This document shows, one piece after another, positions 35,991 through 45,560 of a stretch of 64,000 nucleotides of DNA. The notes below the pieces were generated by a model. That model was not told where the DNA came from. It was given only the letters and a program-made list of their open reading frames with translations, and searched no databases. Source of the stretch: Vibrio sp. MEBiC08052 (GTDB taxonomy: Bacteria; Pseudomonadota; Gammaproteobacteria; Enterobacterales; Vibrionaceae); the NCBI RefSeq assembly GCF_001506075.1, contig NZ_KQ947475.1, positions 1,762,331-1,826,330 on the forward strand. The letters run 5' to 3'. Each line of letters starts with the position of its first letter. The stretch's first letter is position 1. The position numbers and the translations under genes are program-made.

Positions 35991-36365
35991 TCAGGGTGAT
36001 GGGGACTGATTCAGTCCCAGCGCTCGCTGTGTCCGTTGACTCAATCCCAATGAAACGATTCGGTAAGATTCAGTAAGATAATACATCAATGCTTCATCCG
36101 TTTCGGCTGTACTTTTATCATGCTGGATCCATTTCATCCCGCGGGAAGCAAAATAAGGGGCTGGTCGATATCCCGGTTGCTCACTTAAAAAGTCAAAGTT
36201 AAGAGCCGATGTTTTAAACGTAAATGCCGACTGCCCCTCTCGGTTCAGACTCCCAATCGCGAACACCTTGCCACCGATCTTCCAAACATGAGAATTGTGC
36301 CACTGCACCACATAAGTCGTTGCCGGTAATGAACGACAGAACGCATTGTACTCATCTAAATTCAT
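35991..36365 (-). CDS. MmcQ/YjbR-family protein
   Basis: A 124-residue protein with the MmcQ/YjbR (CyaY-like fold) pattern. The family features seen are WHNSHVWKIGGKVFAIGS near residues 22-39, FKTSALNFDFLSEQPGYRP near 50-68 and YFASRGMKWIQHD near 71-83, followed by a helix with YYLTESYRIVSLGL. Members are small cytosolic proteins sometimes called DNA-binding, but a clear molecular role is not established. The gene is solitary; an 11-bp inverted repeat lies between it and the divergent EamA gene. Confidence 0.85.
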   Translation of the reverse strand: MNLDEYNAFCRSLPATTYVVQWHNSHVWKIGGKVFAIGSLNREGQSAFTFKTSALNFDFLSEQPGYRPAPYFASRGMKWIQHDKSTAETDEALMYYLTESYRIVSLGLSQRTQRALGLNQSPSP

Positions 36366-36415
36366 AAAAAATACATCTCACACTGAACGGCTATTCATCT
36401 TTTATAAACCAGCAA

Positions 36416-36464
36416 AAAGAGAGACAAATCACCCTAACCAAGCTAAAATGCGATGTCTCTCTTT
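36416..36464. repeat. 11-bp inverted repeat between yjbR-like and eamA genes
   Basis: AAAGAGAGACA (36416-36426) and TGTCTCTCTTT (36454-36464) are exact complements with 27 bases between them. On the minus strand the stem runs into TTTTTGC, as a terminator would; on the plus strand it lies 36 bases before the EamA start codon. It could be an attenuator, an operator with separated half-sites or a terminator. Confidence 0.6.
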
Positions 36465-36500
36465 CCTCCAATCTACTGACCAATATAAGCTGTTATAAAA

Positions 36501-37394
36501 ATGAAATCATCCCAACAACCGATTTTTCCCATCGGTGTCCAATTTATGTTTCTGTCTGCTTTGGGATTTGCCCTCATGACCGCATGTGTCAAAGCCACAA
36601 ATCAGTACGGGATTCCCGTTTTCGAAATCGTTGCCGCCCGAGCACTGGTTTCTCTTGTCATCAGTTATATCGATGTCAAACGTAAAAAGATTTCTCTCTG
36701 GGGCAACAATAAACCGTTGCTGTTTGCCCGAGGGGCTGTCGGTACGGTCGCACTGATTTGCATCTATTATTCTGTGACCACTCTCCCTCTGGCTGAAGCG
36801 ACGATTTTACAGTATATCCATCCGGTGTTTACAGCCCTGTTAGCTGTATTTTTCTTAAAAGAAAGGGTTCAGCCGGCAACTATCATCTGTATTGTGACCT
36901 GCCTGCTCGGACTCTATTTTATCATGCAGTCAGATATATCCTCCGAATCGACTACACCGCTTCCCTTATTGAGCATCGCATTCGCTCTCATGGGTGCATT
37001 CGGCAGTTCCATCGCTTATGTGATTGTCAAAAAACTGAGCCCGACAGAAGACAGCTCAGTGATTATTTTCTATTTCCCGTTGGTTGCACTACCGATCGCT
37101 GCTTTGCTGATTGGTGATGATTTCGTCTGGCCTGATTTCAATATCACCATCTTGCTGATTTTGGTTGGTGTATTCACTCAGGTGGGCCAGTATGGACTGA
37201 CCAAAGCAATGCAGACTCAGGATGCCGGCAGAGCTTCAGCATTTGCCTATGTGCAGATCGTGATTTCCGTGATCATCGGTATCGTCGTATTTGATGAAAT
37301 TCCATCGGTCTGGACTTTGACCGGCGGTATTCTTATCGTCTCCGGTGCGCTGATTAATTTGTTCGGACAGCGGTTAAAACTCGCTCGGTGTTGA
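36501..37394 (+). CDS. EamA/DMT-family inner-membrane transporter
   Basis: A 297-residue protein with ten predicted transmembrane helices in two EamA halves. The first half includes FMFLSALGFALMTACVKAT near residues 13-31 and the typical SVTTLPLAEATILQYIHPVF near 90-109. The second half includes ALMGAFGSSIAYVIVKKLS near 165 and ends in the RxxG loop GRASAFAYVQIVISVIIGI with FDEIPSVWTLTGGILIVSGA. Substrate is unknown; similar proteins export amino acids, nucleosides or S-adenosylmethionine. It is longer in N-terminal polar tail than the EamA protein at 13872 and not a close copy of it. Confidence 0.85.
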   Translation: MKSSQQPIFPIGVQFMFLSALGFALMTACVKATNQYGIPVFEIVAARALVSLVISYIDVKRKKISLWGNNKPLLFARGAVGTVALICIYYSVTTLPLAEATILQYIHPVFTALLAVFFLKERVQPATIICIVTCLLGLYFIMQSDISSESTTPLPLLSIAFALMGAFGSSIAYVIVKKLSPTEDSSVIIFYFPLVALPIAALLIGDDFVWPDFNITILLILVGVFTQVGQYGLTKAMQTQDAGRASAFAYVQIVISVIIGIVVFDEIPSVWTLTGGILIVSGALINLFGQRLKLARC

Positions 37395-37548
37395 TAGTTA
37401 TCTCCGCAAAAAAGATCGGACATGTTGTGAAAAAACAATCTTATGAGGGGGATATTGATTTCCCTCTCGCTAACAGGTGATAGCACCGCTATGATGGTAA
37501 AACTAAGCTGAGGATATTCCTCAATATCATCAAGGACATCTGAACATC

Positions 37549-38190
37549 ATGAGATTGATTGCACTGGCTGTATTGCTGCTGCTTAACCTACCCACATTTG
37601 CTTACGCAACAGAATCATCTACAGAGCAATGGTCGCTCTATAAAACACATGGTAGCGTCAAAGTATACAGCCACAAAACGACAACGAACCATATAGAAGT
37701 TAAAGCTGTCGCAATTGTTAAAGCCATTCCCGGTGCCTTAGTTGCCTTATTGCACGATGCACAACGTGGCCCCGAATGGATTGCGAACTGCCGTCAGGTC
37801 GTGATTGAAACCAAATCCGCTCATGAACGGATTATCCATGTTTATTACAGTGCCCCTTGGCCTGTTGAAGATCGGGACATGGTCATCGATTCCGTCATTC
37901 ATTATGATCCGCAAGCCCAGAAATTAACGATTAGCGTACAAGACGTTGGTGATCAATATCCCCTTGAGCGGAATTATGTGCGAATGAAAGATGTGAGTGG
38001 AGAATGGCAAGCTATTCGACTGAATCACCAGCAGACGCAGATCTCGTATCAAGGTCAAGGCAGTGCTGCTGGTCATATTCCACTATGGCTGGAAAATAAA
38101 CTATTGCTGAGTTCTACTTATGAAACCTTCTTAAATATGGCCACCGTCATTGAAGAAGATGTCTATCAGGTCCCGATCCCCCATTCATAA
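37549..38190 (+). CDS. Secreted START-domain lipid-binding-type protein
   Basis: A 213-residue protein with a signal peptide (LIALAVLLLLNLPTFAYA, cleavage near residue 20). It then has one START domain of about 190 residues: WSLYKTHGSVKVYSHKT, the helix preceding GPEWIANCRQVVIE, APWPVEDRDMVIDSV, and a C-terminal helix STYETFLNMATVIEEDVYQV that closes the pocket. Bacterial START proteins bind lipids or hydrophobic ligands; this one is presumably periplasmic. No transport partners lie nearby, and the ligand is unknown. Confidence 0.85.
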   Translation: MRLIALAVLLLLNLPTFAYATESSTEQWSLYKTHGSVKVYSHKTTTNHIEVKAVAIVKAIPGALVALLHDAQRGPEWIANCRQVVIETKSAHERIIHVYYSAPWPVEDRDMVIDSVIHYDPQAQKLTISVQDVGDQYPLERNYVRMKDVSGEWQAIRLNHQQTQISYQGQGSAAGHIPLWLENKLLLSSTYETFLNMATVIEEDVYQVPIPHS

Positions 38191-38212
38191 GCATCATTCA
38201 CAAACCGAATCA

Positions 38213-38401
38213 CTAGCCAAGCCATAACTGGTCATTGGCTGTCACAACTTCTGAGACAGATGCCTGCTCAGAGATCTGTTCCTGTCCCTGCGGTTCATCG
38301 TCAGCAGAAGAAAACAGATAAGTCAGCACGCCAACACTCAACATATAAATACTGGCAGTAATGATTGCGACAATTAGGATGAATTTTTTGAACCACTGCA
38401 T
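38213..38401 (-). CDS. Small single-pass membrane protein
   Basis: A 62-residue protein from ATG 38401, chosen because GAGAA stands about 7 bases upstream; the frame extends 26 codons further without a ribosome site. It has one transmembrane helix (FILIVAIITASIYMLSVGVL, residues 7-26), then an acidic Gln/Glu/Ser-rich tail. I do not recognise the family. Its composition and ribosome site make it a plausible real small gene, lying convergent to the START gene with 22 bases between stops. Confidence 0.6.
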   Translation of the reverse strand: MQWFKKFILIVAIITASIYMLSVGVLTYLFSSADDEPQGQEQISEQASVSEVVTANDQLWLG

Positions 38402-38643
38402 GGTTGTTCTCGTAAAATTGAATGGGTAGCAAACCATACCAAACTGGATAAAAATTGAAAGTATTTCATCATTCCACAAGACGGCACATCGCAGATTTTA
38501 TAAAGCCGCTGTCACAATCTGTCACATGACTAACGATAAGCGCTACATTTCACTGATGTTTTTCATTTTATAATAAAAACACATAACTCAATGTTTTTTA
38601 TTCGCCAAATTACGAAACAATTATTTAATGGAAAACAATAATA

Positions 38644-39351
38644 ATGAAAAAAGTAATTTACAGTACCATGCTGATGGTATCACTCGGTGGCTGCGGTGGC
38701 TCTGACGGTGGTTCAAACCCCCTTGTCAATTACCAATCCAATGGATTAGGGTTCAGTGATATTACCAATGGCTTTGATATCTCCGTTCACTTGTATAATC
38801 AGTTGAATGAAGACCAGATAGAAAAAGAACATGCCACGGTCACATTCGACATTAACAATAATTCCACATTCGATGACGGTGACATTCGGATTAAAGTCGG
38901 CAATACATCAGGCATCCCCAATGTTTACTATGAGACAGGCTGGACTGTCGGTGACTTTATTGTCGAATATAACAAAGCCGGGACTATCTTATCTGTTCGG
39001 CCAAACAGCGGGGTCATTGTTGGCGGGAATAATATTCTGACCAACGATATTGGCTCAGTCTCCTACCGACTCACCACATTCAACGATACGTTTGTCAGTA
39101 ATCATCTGATATTCAGGATCAATCGAGCCTTTACTTCAAGCGATGCGGATGCCCCGCTGATCAAACAAAGTCTGAATAATATTTCCAGTGCGACCCCATT
39201 TAATATTGAATTCAGTGATGGCGTCAGCAGTGCAGACTATATTCCCGGTAAAGACGTATTCAGCCAAGGCACATTTAGCGATAACAAAAATGATTACACT
39301 GGCAATAATAATCAAGTGGATCTGAAATCAATCAATATCAGCAACATCTAA
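38644..39351 (+). CDS. Putative lipoprotein with a dockerin/EF-hand-like calcium loop
   Basis: A 235-residue protein with a lipoprotein signal and lipobox LGGC (Cys17), then a Gly/Ser-rich linker. The rest is Asn/Asp-rich and beta-like. DINNNSTFDDGD at residues 69-80 has D, N, N, T and D at loop positions 1, 3, 5, 7 and 12, as in EF-hand or dockerin calcium loops. A closing DNKNDYTGNNN stretch lies near residue 213. No enzyme motif is visible. It is probably an outer-membrane-anchored, calcium-binding surface or periplasmic protein. The promoter region upstream is very AT-rich. Family not recognised. Confidence 0.7.
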   Translation: MKKVIYSTMLMVSLGGCGGSDGGSNPLVNYQSNGLGFSDITNGFDISVHLYNQLNEDQIEKEHATVTFDINNNSTFDDGDIRIKVGNTSGIPNVYYETGWTVGDFIVEYNKAGTILSVRPNSGVIVGGNNILTNDIGSVSYRLTTFNDTFVSNHLIFRINRAFTSSDADAPLIKQSLNNISSATPFNIEFSDGVSSADYIPGKDVFSQGTFSDNKNDYTGNNNQVDLKSINISNI

Positions 39352-39499
39352 TCATTGGTTATCAGCGCAACGGAGATACGCGCTTTATTAGCAACAGTGC
39401 GAGTCACATAGAGTGAGCAACAGATTATTCACAACAACAACGATTCAATGATTAATGATTCCGATGTCAGTCATCCCCCCATCGGAATAAGCCCCAAAA

Positions 39500-39527
39500 A
39501 CAAAAGCCTCTGAATAGAGGCTTTTGT
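39500..39527. terminator. Bidirectional terminator between lipoprotein and fumarase genes
   Basis: ACAAAAGCCTCT (39500-39511) and AGAGGCTTTTGT (39516-39527) form a perfect 12-bp stem with a GAAT loop, T-rich on both sides. It lies 19 bases after the fumarase stop. Confidence 0.88.
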
Positions 39528-39545
39528 TTAATTAGCGCAAAGCGT

Positions 39546-41060
39546 TTATTTTTCGGCTTCTGCGATTTTCACTTTCCAGACATCCGGGCCGGTCTGGTGC
39601 GCGTTGACACCATGAGAATCAACCGCCACAGTCACCGGCATATCTTCGACTTCAAATTCGTAGATAGCTTCCATCCCCAGATCTTCAAATGCCACAACAC
39701 GGGCTTTCTTAATCGCTTTTGCAACCAAATAAGCTGCACCACCGACAGCCATCAGATAAACCGCCTGATGGTTTTTAATCGATTCAACCGTAGCAGCACC
39801 GCGCTCAGCTTTACCAATCATGCCCATCACACCGACATCGTCAAGCATCATGTCGGTGAACTTGTCCATGCGCGTTGATGTTGTCGGACCTGCAGGACCA
39901 ACGACTTCATCACCGACGGCATCAACCGGCCCGACGTAATAGATAAACTTGCCTTTCAGATCTACACCTTCAGGTAAACCTTCACCATTGTTTAGCATGG
40001 TTTGGATACGTTTATGGGCTGCATCGCGTCCGGTCAGGATTTTGCCTGACAAGAGCAGGGTTTCACCGGTCTTCCATTGACGGACATCTTCTTTGGTCAC
40101 CTGATCGAGATTGACACGACGGGTGTTCTCGCCCGCTTCCCAAGTGATATCCGGCCAGTCTTCCAGTTTTGGCGGCACAAACTCAGCCGGCCCGTTACCA
40201 TTCAGTGTAAAATGAATATGACGGGTTGCTGCACAGTTCGGGATCAGGCAGACAGGCTTCGATGCAGCATGAGTCGGCGCGGTTTTGATCTTCACATCAA
40301 CCACAGTGGTTAAACCACCCAGCCCTTGAGCACCAATCCCCAAGCGATTCACTCGGTTGAAGATATCCAGACGCAACTCTTCTTCGGCATTTTGCGGGCC
40401 GCGATCAATCAGGTCTTGAATATCGATATGTTCCATCAAAGATTCTTTTGCCAGTACCGCGGCTTTTTCTGCCGTACCACCGATACCGATGCCCAGCATC
40501 CCCGGCGGACACCAGCCAGCCCCCATCGCTGGTAATGTTTTTTCGACCCACTCCGCAATATCGTCTGACGGATTGAGCATTACCATTTTAGTTTTGTTTT
40601 CAGAGCCGCCCCCTTTGGCCGCAATCTGAATTTCAACCTGATCACCGGGAACCATGTTGATATGAACGACAGCCGGCGTGTTGTCACGGCTATTAATCCG
40701 TTTCCCCGCAGGATCGTGCAGGACTGATGCCCGAAGTGGGTTTTCCGGATTGGTATATGCCTGACGAACACCTTCATCAACCATTTCCTGTACCGTCATA
40801 TCCCCTTCCCACTGAACATTCATACCGATATTGACAAAACAAGTCACGATACCGGTGTCCTGACAGATCGGACGGTGTCCTTCGGCAGACATACGAGAGT
40901 TAATCAGGATTTGGGCGATCGCATCTTTCGCGGCCTGACTTTCTTCGCGGTCATAGGCTTTCTTTAATGCCTGAACAAAATCAAGCGGATGGTAATAAGA
41001 GATATACTGAAGCGCATCAGCCACACTACTGATAACATCTTCTTTCCGAATTAGCGTCAT
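39546..41060 (-). CDS. Class I (iron-sulfur) fumarate hydratase
   Basis: Class I fumarase interconverts fumarate and malate with an oxygen-sensitive [4Fe-4S] cluster. It is 504 residues, the fused FumA/FumB-type enzyme. Likely cluster ligands are Cys66 in RPICQDTGIV, Cys184 in GAGWCPPGMLG and Cys276 in LIPNCAATRHIHF. The N-terminal domain has KGGGSENKTKMVML. The C-terminal domain has VGPVDAVGDEVVGPAGPTTS and ends with AVDSHGVNAHQTGPDVWK, as in the family. ATG 41060 has GAGGTAA upstream. The enzyme is not class II FumC. FumA, FumB or FumD orthology cannot be decided here, so no symbol is given. Confidence 0.93.
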   Translation of the reverse strand: MTLIRKEDVISSVADALQYISYYHPLDFVQALKKAYDREESQAAKDAIAQILINSRMSAEGHRPICQDTGIVTCFVNIGMNVQWEGDMTVQEMVDEGVRQAYTNPENPLRASVLHDPAGKRINSRDNTPAVVHINMVPGDQVEIQIAAKGGGSENKTKMVMLNPSDDIAEWVEKTLPAMGAGWCPPGMLGIGIGGTAEKAAVLAKESLMEHIDIQDLIDRGPQNAEEELRLDIFNRVNRLGIGAQGLGGLTTVVDVKIKTAPTHAASKPVCLIPNCAATRHIHFTLNGNGPAEFVPPKLEDWPDITWEAGENTRRVNLDQVTKEDVRQWKTGETLLLSGKILTGRDAAHKRIQTMLNNGEGLPEGVDLKGKFIYYVGPVDAVGDEVVGPAGPTTSTRMDKFTDMMLDDVGVMGMIGKAERGAATVESIKNHQAVYLMAVGGAAYLVAKAIKKARVVAFEDLGMEAIYEFEVEDMPVTVAVDSHGVNAHQTGPDVWKVKIAEAEK

Positions 41061-41261
41061 TGCTTACCTCATTATGTTTATGCTTCCGGAGTTATTTCAG
41101 ACGACAGACAATCTAACTGCAGCGCGTCAAAAACTGTCATTTACCGGAGATTTCACGGGCTTATATTACTTATAGTCATTGCTTTTTATGATACTCTTGG
41201 TTACACCAACAAGCTATGCGACGATTGGACTTTTCGTCACAGTTTATACAAATGAACAGCC

Positions 41262-42644
41262 ATGAAGAATGCCACTGACCGATACATTGAACACAAATCA
41301 CTCACATATCATCCTCGGCTCGCCATTGAGTATTTCTCTCGCATTGAAAACCTGCCTTGGTCGATGCTGTTGCGTTCTCCGGCGGAACATACCGACAGCC
41401 GCTATGATATCCTTGTTGCTCAGCCCGTTGTCACGCTGAAAACACAAGGTACCATCACTCACATTCAAACAAGTGACAGTCAAGCCACATCACCCGACGA
41501 TCCATTTGAACTCCTGATTCGCTACCAAAATCAATACACCCCAGCCCTTGATGAGATCAGCACATATCCTTTTGTCGGCGGTGCACTTGGCTATTTTGCT
41601 TATGATTTGGGACGACGGATTGAAAATTTACCCGCACAAGCAGCACAAGATATTCCGCTGCCAGAAATGGCGGTTGGGATTTATACTTGGGCATTGGTTG
41701 TCGATCATCGTCAGCAAACGGCAGCATTGGTCGGAGTCGGGATCGACGCTGCGGAACAATGGCTCATAACACAACAAGCGGTTGAACAGCCCACGTTTCG
41801 TTTGACATCAGAGTGGCAAGCGAACATGACTCAAAACGAATACCGGGATAAGATCAACGCCATTCATGACTATCTGCATGCCGGAGACTGCTATCAAGTC
41901 AACTTGACTCAGCGTTTTCAAGCTGGCTATACCGGCAGTGAATGGCAAGCCTATCAACAATTGGAAAATGAAAACCGCGCCCCGTTTTCTGCTTATCTGC
42001 GAATCGAGGAAGGTGTGATTTTAAGTATCTCTCCGGAGCGCTTTCTGCAATATAAAGCACCGATTATTGAAACAAAGCCCATTAAAGGCACGATGCCGCG
42101 TAGCGCAGATCACTGCCTTGACCGGCAGTATGCACAAACATTAGCCGCATCGGAAAAGGATCAGTCCGAGAATCTGATGATTGTCGACTTATTGCGCAAT
42201 GATATCGGCCGGGTGGCAAAACCCGGTAGTGTCCATGTCCCTCAATTATTTGCGATTGAAAGTTTTCCGGCGGTTCACCATTTAGTCAGCACTATCCAAG
42301 CAGAGTTAGAAACTCATTACACTTCAGCAGATTTGCTGCGAGCCTGCTTCCCGGGGGGATCAATTACCGGCGCCCCGAAAATTCGGGCAATGGAAATTAT
42401 TGAAGAACTGGAACCCCAGCGCAGAAGTGTTTATTGCGGGAGTATCGGCTATATCAGTCGCGATGGTCAGATGGACACCAGTATTACGATTCGGACCCTG
42501 ATTGCCACGAAGCAACAGCTCTATGTCTGGGCCGGTGGCGGTATCGTCGCCGATAGTGAGTGTGACAGCGAATATCAGGAAACATTTGATAAACTAAGTC
42601 GCATATTACCGATATTATCATCAAATCAGCCACAACGAGACTGA
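41262..42644 (+). CDS. pabB: Aminodeoxychorismate synthase component I
   Basis: PabB converts chorismate with ammonia (from PabA) to 4-amino-4-deoxychorismate for folate synthesis. It is 460 residues (E. coli 453). The chorismate-binding core has GDCYQVNLTQRF near 210, FSAYLRIEEG, SPERFL near 257 and the PabB-specific ETKPIKGTMPRS near 270, with the catalytic Lys region (anthranilate synthase TrpE would have PIAGT). MIVDLLRNDIGRV, FPGGSITGAPKIRAMEII and YCGSIGYISRDGQMDTSI then follow. It is followed 2 bases later by nudL, the same order as in E. coli. Confidence 0.95.
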   Translation: MKNATDRYIEHKSLTYHPRLAIEYFSRIENLPWSMLLRSPAEHTDSRYDILVAQPVVTLKTQGTITHIQTSDSQATSPDDPFELLIRYQNQYTPALDEISTYPFVGGALGYFAYDLGRRIENLPAQAAQDIPLPEMAVGIYTWALVVDHRQQTAALVGVGIDAAEQWLITQQAVEQPTFRLTSEWQANMTQNEYRDKINAIHDYLHAGDCYQVNLTQRFQAGYTGSEWQAYQQLENENRAPFSAYLRIEEGVILSISPERFLQYKAPIIETKPIKGTMPRSADHCLDRQYAQTLAASEKDQSENLMIVDLLRNDIGRVAKPGSVHVPQLFAIESFPAVHHLVSTIQAELETHYTSADLLRACFPGGSITGAPKIRAMEIIEELEPQRRSVYCGSIGYISRDGQMDTSITIRTLIATKQQLYVWAGGGIVADSECDSEYQETFDKLSRILPILSSNQPQRD

Positions 42645-42646
42645 AG

Positions 42647-43264
42647 ATGCACCTGACCCGAGCAACGATATTAAGAGACTTTCAACTCCGTCAGCCCAGC
42701 GACTATGCCTCGGAATCATTGTCGCAAACCAAACATCTTAGTGAGCAAAACTTACGCCAAGCTGCGGTATTGGTTGCTTTTGTTGAACGGTCAACGGGGT
42801 TGAATGTTATCTTTACCAAACGTGCAGCGCATCTGAAACATCATCCGGGGCAGGTCAGTTTTCCCGGTGGCAAATGTGAACGATGGGATACATCCGTCTA
42901 CGCGACGGCGATTCGAGAAGCAACCGAAGAGATTGGTCTGACTCAGCAACAGGTTGAATTAATCGGCTGTCTGCCGGCATTAAAAACCGTCAGTCGCTTT
43001 TCCGTAACACCGGTCGTGGCATTTGCCTCTCCCCACTATCAAGTCACCATGGATCCCAATGAAGTTGCAGAAGTATTTGAAGTGCCCGCAGATTACTTAC
43101 TCCATCCCCGTAATCTGCATCATGCTACCTTTGTCCTGAAAAATGCCCGCCACCAGGTATTTGCGATCCCTTATCAACGGCATTTTATCTGGGGTGCAAC
43201 TGCTCAGATCGTTCACGCCTTACAACAACAGATCAATGCGCAAGCCTATCATTCAGAAACATAG
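42647..43264 (+). CDS. nudL: CoA pyrophosphatase NudL-type Nudix hydrolase
   Basis: A 205-residue Nudix hydrolase of the CoA-pyrophosphatase (YeaB/NudL) group, which splits coenzyme A into 3',5'-ADP and phosphopantetheine. The UPF0035/CoA-specific motif is FTKRAAHLKHHPGQVSFPGG near residues 57-76. The Nudix box continues with GGKCERWDTSVYATAIREA and TEEIGL, with REATEEIG intact. It starts 2 bases after pabB, so they form an operon; the pairing is conserved in enterobacteria and vibrios. Activity on CoA is family-based. Confidence 0.92.
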   Translation: MHLTRATILRDFQLRQPSDYASESLSQTKHLSEQNLRQAAVLVAFVERSTGLNVIFTKRAAHLKHHPGQVSFPGGKCERWDTSVYATAIREATEEIGLTQQQVELIGCLPALKTVSRFSVTPVVAFASPHYQVTMDPNEVAEVFEVPADYLLHPRNLHHATFVLKNARHQVFAIPYQRHFIWGATAQIVHALQQQINAQAYHSET

Positions 43265-43382
43265 TAGCAATTGAGCGTGAAATGTAGTATAAGCTGATGC
43301 ACATCAACAACTTACCTATCACAATTTTATCCTCTGAATATAGGATTGAACTCATTTTATCCAGATAGTTGGAAATCTCCCC

Positions 43383-43892
43383 ATGAACAAAAAATATTTT
43401 TTACTGCTCCCGTTATGTTTGGCCCCCTTCTATGCCAGCGCAGCCGCAGAAAAAGGCACCTATTACATGGGATATCTCCATGAAGATATCAACCAAGGCG
43501 GTGTTTTTGAACTTGGTGTCCGTGTCCCTACCTCCCAGTTTACAGAATTCAATGTTGCCGCGATGTGGTTTGCCCACGATCAAAATCTTTACGAAGGGAT
43601 TAACGCCGGATTTCATCTGACAACTGGTACACCCGTTTTAAAAGGCTATATGGGGGCTGGCTTGTTTTCCGGACAAAATAAAATGTGCGATAAACAATAT
43701 AGCAATGTAAACAATCGTTATGATTATACCAATTGCGATTCAGACCTAACGGTCGGGGTTTATCCTGAAATCGGGGTTGAACTGTCACTTTTCCGGCTGA
43801 AACTGGCAACCTACGCCCGCTACTATAAAACAGCAAACAGCGGCAAGAACGAATATCGGATGTATGGCGCATATCTCGGGCTCAGTTTTTAG
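43383..43892 (+). CDS. Small exported beta-barrel-like outer-membrane protein
   Basis: A 169-residue protein with a signal peptide (KYFLLLPLCLAPFYASA, cleavage near 20) and a mature part rich in alternating hydrophobic/polar strands and aromatic residues. It ends in YGAYLGLSF, an outer-membrane C-terminal signature. Two cysteines (CDKQYSNVNNRYDYTNC, residues about 101-117) probably form a disulfide in an extracellular loop. It resembles an 8-stranded barrel. Function is unknown, and it is not a close copy of the barrel at 4433. Confidence 0.7.
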   Translation: MNKKYFLLLPLCLAPFYASAAAEKGTYYMGYLHEDINQGGVFELGVRVPTSQFTEFNVAAMWFAHDQNLYEGINAGFHLTTGTPVLKGYMGAGLFSGQNKMCDKQYSNVNNRYDYTNCDSDLTVGVYPEIGVELSLFRLKLATYARYYKTANSGKNEYRMYGAYLGLSF

Positions 43893-44083
43893 CACTTTGA
43901 GGCCGTTCATATATCCTAAAAATAACCGTAGATTAAGCAGATTATCAGTTGTGTAGACGGGGGGAGTCATGTACTCTCCTCCGCAATTTCATCCTGCTCA
44001 GACGAAATCACTGACTGTCATGCGGGATGAAATCATTATTTGCTGTTATTTATTGATATAAGCTGTTTGTGAGTACGCCATCT

Positions 44084-45445
44084 ATGATTAGTGTTTTTGA
44101 CATTTTTAAAATCGGCATAGGGCCATCAAGCTCTCATACGGTAGGGCCAATGAAGGCCGGGAAACAGTTCATTGACGAGCTATACCAGAAAGCAATTTTA
44201 CCCAATGTGACCAAGATTACGGTTGATGTTTACGGCTCTCTGTCGCTGACAGGGAAAGGCCACCAAACCGATACCGCGACCATTCTCGGGCTGGCTGGCT
44301 ATAGCCCTGAATCGGTAGAAATCGATCAGATTCCTCATTTTATCCGTCAGGTCGAACAGACGGAAAAACTCCCTATCATCTGCTATGACCATCAGGTCGA
44401 TTTCCTCAAAGCAGACGGGATGACGTTTCATACCAGTAATCTGTCTCTGCACGAGAACGGGATGAAAATCCACGCTTGGCAGAACGATGAACGACTCTAC
44501 TCCAAGACATATTATTCAATCGGCGGTGGATTCATTGTCGATGAAGAAAACTTTGGTCTGTCGATCGAATCATCTGATGAAGTTCCCTACCCTTATATCA
44601 GTGCCTCAGAATTAGTCACTCAGTGCCGTGAATCGGGCTTATCCATCAGTACACTGGTGTTAGAAAATGAAAAAGCACTGCGGACCGAAGAAGAGATTCA
44701 TGCGCATCTGAGCAAAGTCTGGCAGACCATGAAAGACTGTATCGCCAGAGGTATGAAAACCGAAGGGATTCTGCCCGGGCCATTACGCGTGCCTCGCCGT
44801 TCAGCCGCGCTCAACCAGCAACTTCAAACATCTGAACGGACGTCGAACGATCCGATGGCGGTCATTGACTGGGTGAACATGTATGCGTTTGCCGTCAATG
44901 AAGAAAACGCTGCCGGTGGGCGCGTCGTTACCGCCCCAACCAATGGTGCTTGCGGTATCGTCCCTGCGGTACTGGCCTACTACGATAAGTTTATTCAGAC
45001 GGTACATGAGCAAGATTATATTCGCTATCTGGCAACCACCGGTGCAATCGGCGGGCTCTACAAACGCAATGCATCGATCTCAGGTGCAGAAGTCGGTTGC
45101 CAAGGCGAAGTCGGTGTGGCTTGTTCTATGGCCGCAGCTGGTCTGGCTGAGCTATTGGGCGGGAGTCCGGAACAAGTGTGTATGGCTGCGGAAATAGCTA
45201 TGGAGCATAACCTCGGTTTGACTTGTGATCCGGTGGCCGGTCAGGTTCAGGTCCCCTGTATTGAAAGAAACGGGATTGCCGCGGTGAAAGCCATCAATGC
45301 CACGCGGATGGCATTGCGACGTTCTTCTGCCCCCCGGGTTTCTCTCGATAAGGTCATCGAAACCATGCTCGAAACCGGCAAAGATATGAACGCGAAATAT
45401 CGTGAGACTTCACAAGGTGGCCTAGCAGTCAAAGTGACTTGCTAG
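44084..45445 (+). CDS. sdaA: L-serine ammonia-lyase (iron-sulfur type), copy 1
   Basis: Deaminates L-serine to pyruvate and ammonia through an oxygen-labile [4Fe-4S] cluster. It has the beta and alpha domains fused, 453 residues (E. coli SdaA 454). The N-terminus is [20 protein letters not shown], the mid core is [17 protein letters not shown], and the cluster-cysteine regions are [20 protein letters not shown] and VPCIERNG. It ends with [15 protein letters not shown] use ATG 44084, which places the conserved MISVFD start as in E. coli; GTG 44069 five codons earlier is possible. A second paralogue lies at 46067 on the opposite strand. Confidence 0.93.
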   Translation: MISVFDIFKIGIGPSSSHTVGPMKAGKQFIDELYQKAILPNVTKITVDVYGSLSLTGKGHQTDTATILGLAGYSPESVEIDQIPHFIRQVEQTEKLPIICYDHQVDFLKADGMTFHTSNLSLHENGMKIHAWQNDERLYSKTYYSIGGGFIVDEENFGLSIESSDEVPYPYISASELVTQCRESGLSISTLVLENEKALRTEEEIHAHLSKVWQTMKDCIARGMKTEGILPGPLRVPRRSAALNQQLQTSERTSNDPMAVIDWVNMYAFAVNEENAAGGRVVTAPTNGACGIVPAVLAYYDKFIQTVHEQDYIRYLATTGAIGGLYKRNASISGAEVGCQGEVGVACSMAAAGLAELLGGSPEQVCMAAEIAMEHNLGLTCDPVAGQVQVPCIERNGIAAVKAINATRMALRRSSAPRVSLDKVIETMLETGKDMNAKYRETSQGGLAVKVTC

Positions 45446-45492
45446 AAGCTGTTGCGAAACTGAGCTGAACATATTTGGGTACCAACCAAAAC

Positions 45493-45519
45493 GCCCTTCA
45501 TGATGAAGGGCGCTTTTTT
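45493..45519. terminator. Bidirectional terminator between sdaA and queD
   Basis: GCCCTTCA (45493-45500) pairs with TGAAGGGC (45504-45511), followed by GCTTTTTT on the plus strand and GTTTTGG on the minus strand. It serves the convergent sdaA and queD genes. Confidence 0.85.
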
Positions 45520-45560
45520 AGTCTGCGTCACTGTGATCAGGCCGCTTACTCATTCTGTGG

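Noticed and set aside
13872-37394. Idea that the two EamA transporters (13872 and 36501) are copies of one another
   Set aside because: Only fold-level resemblance; N-termini and loops differ throughout.
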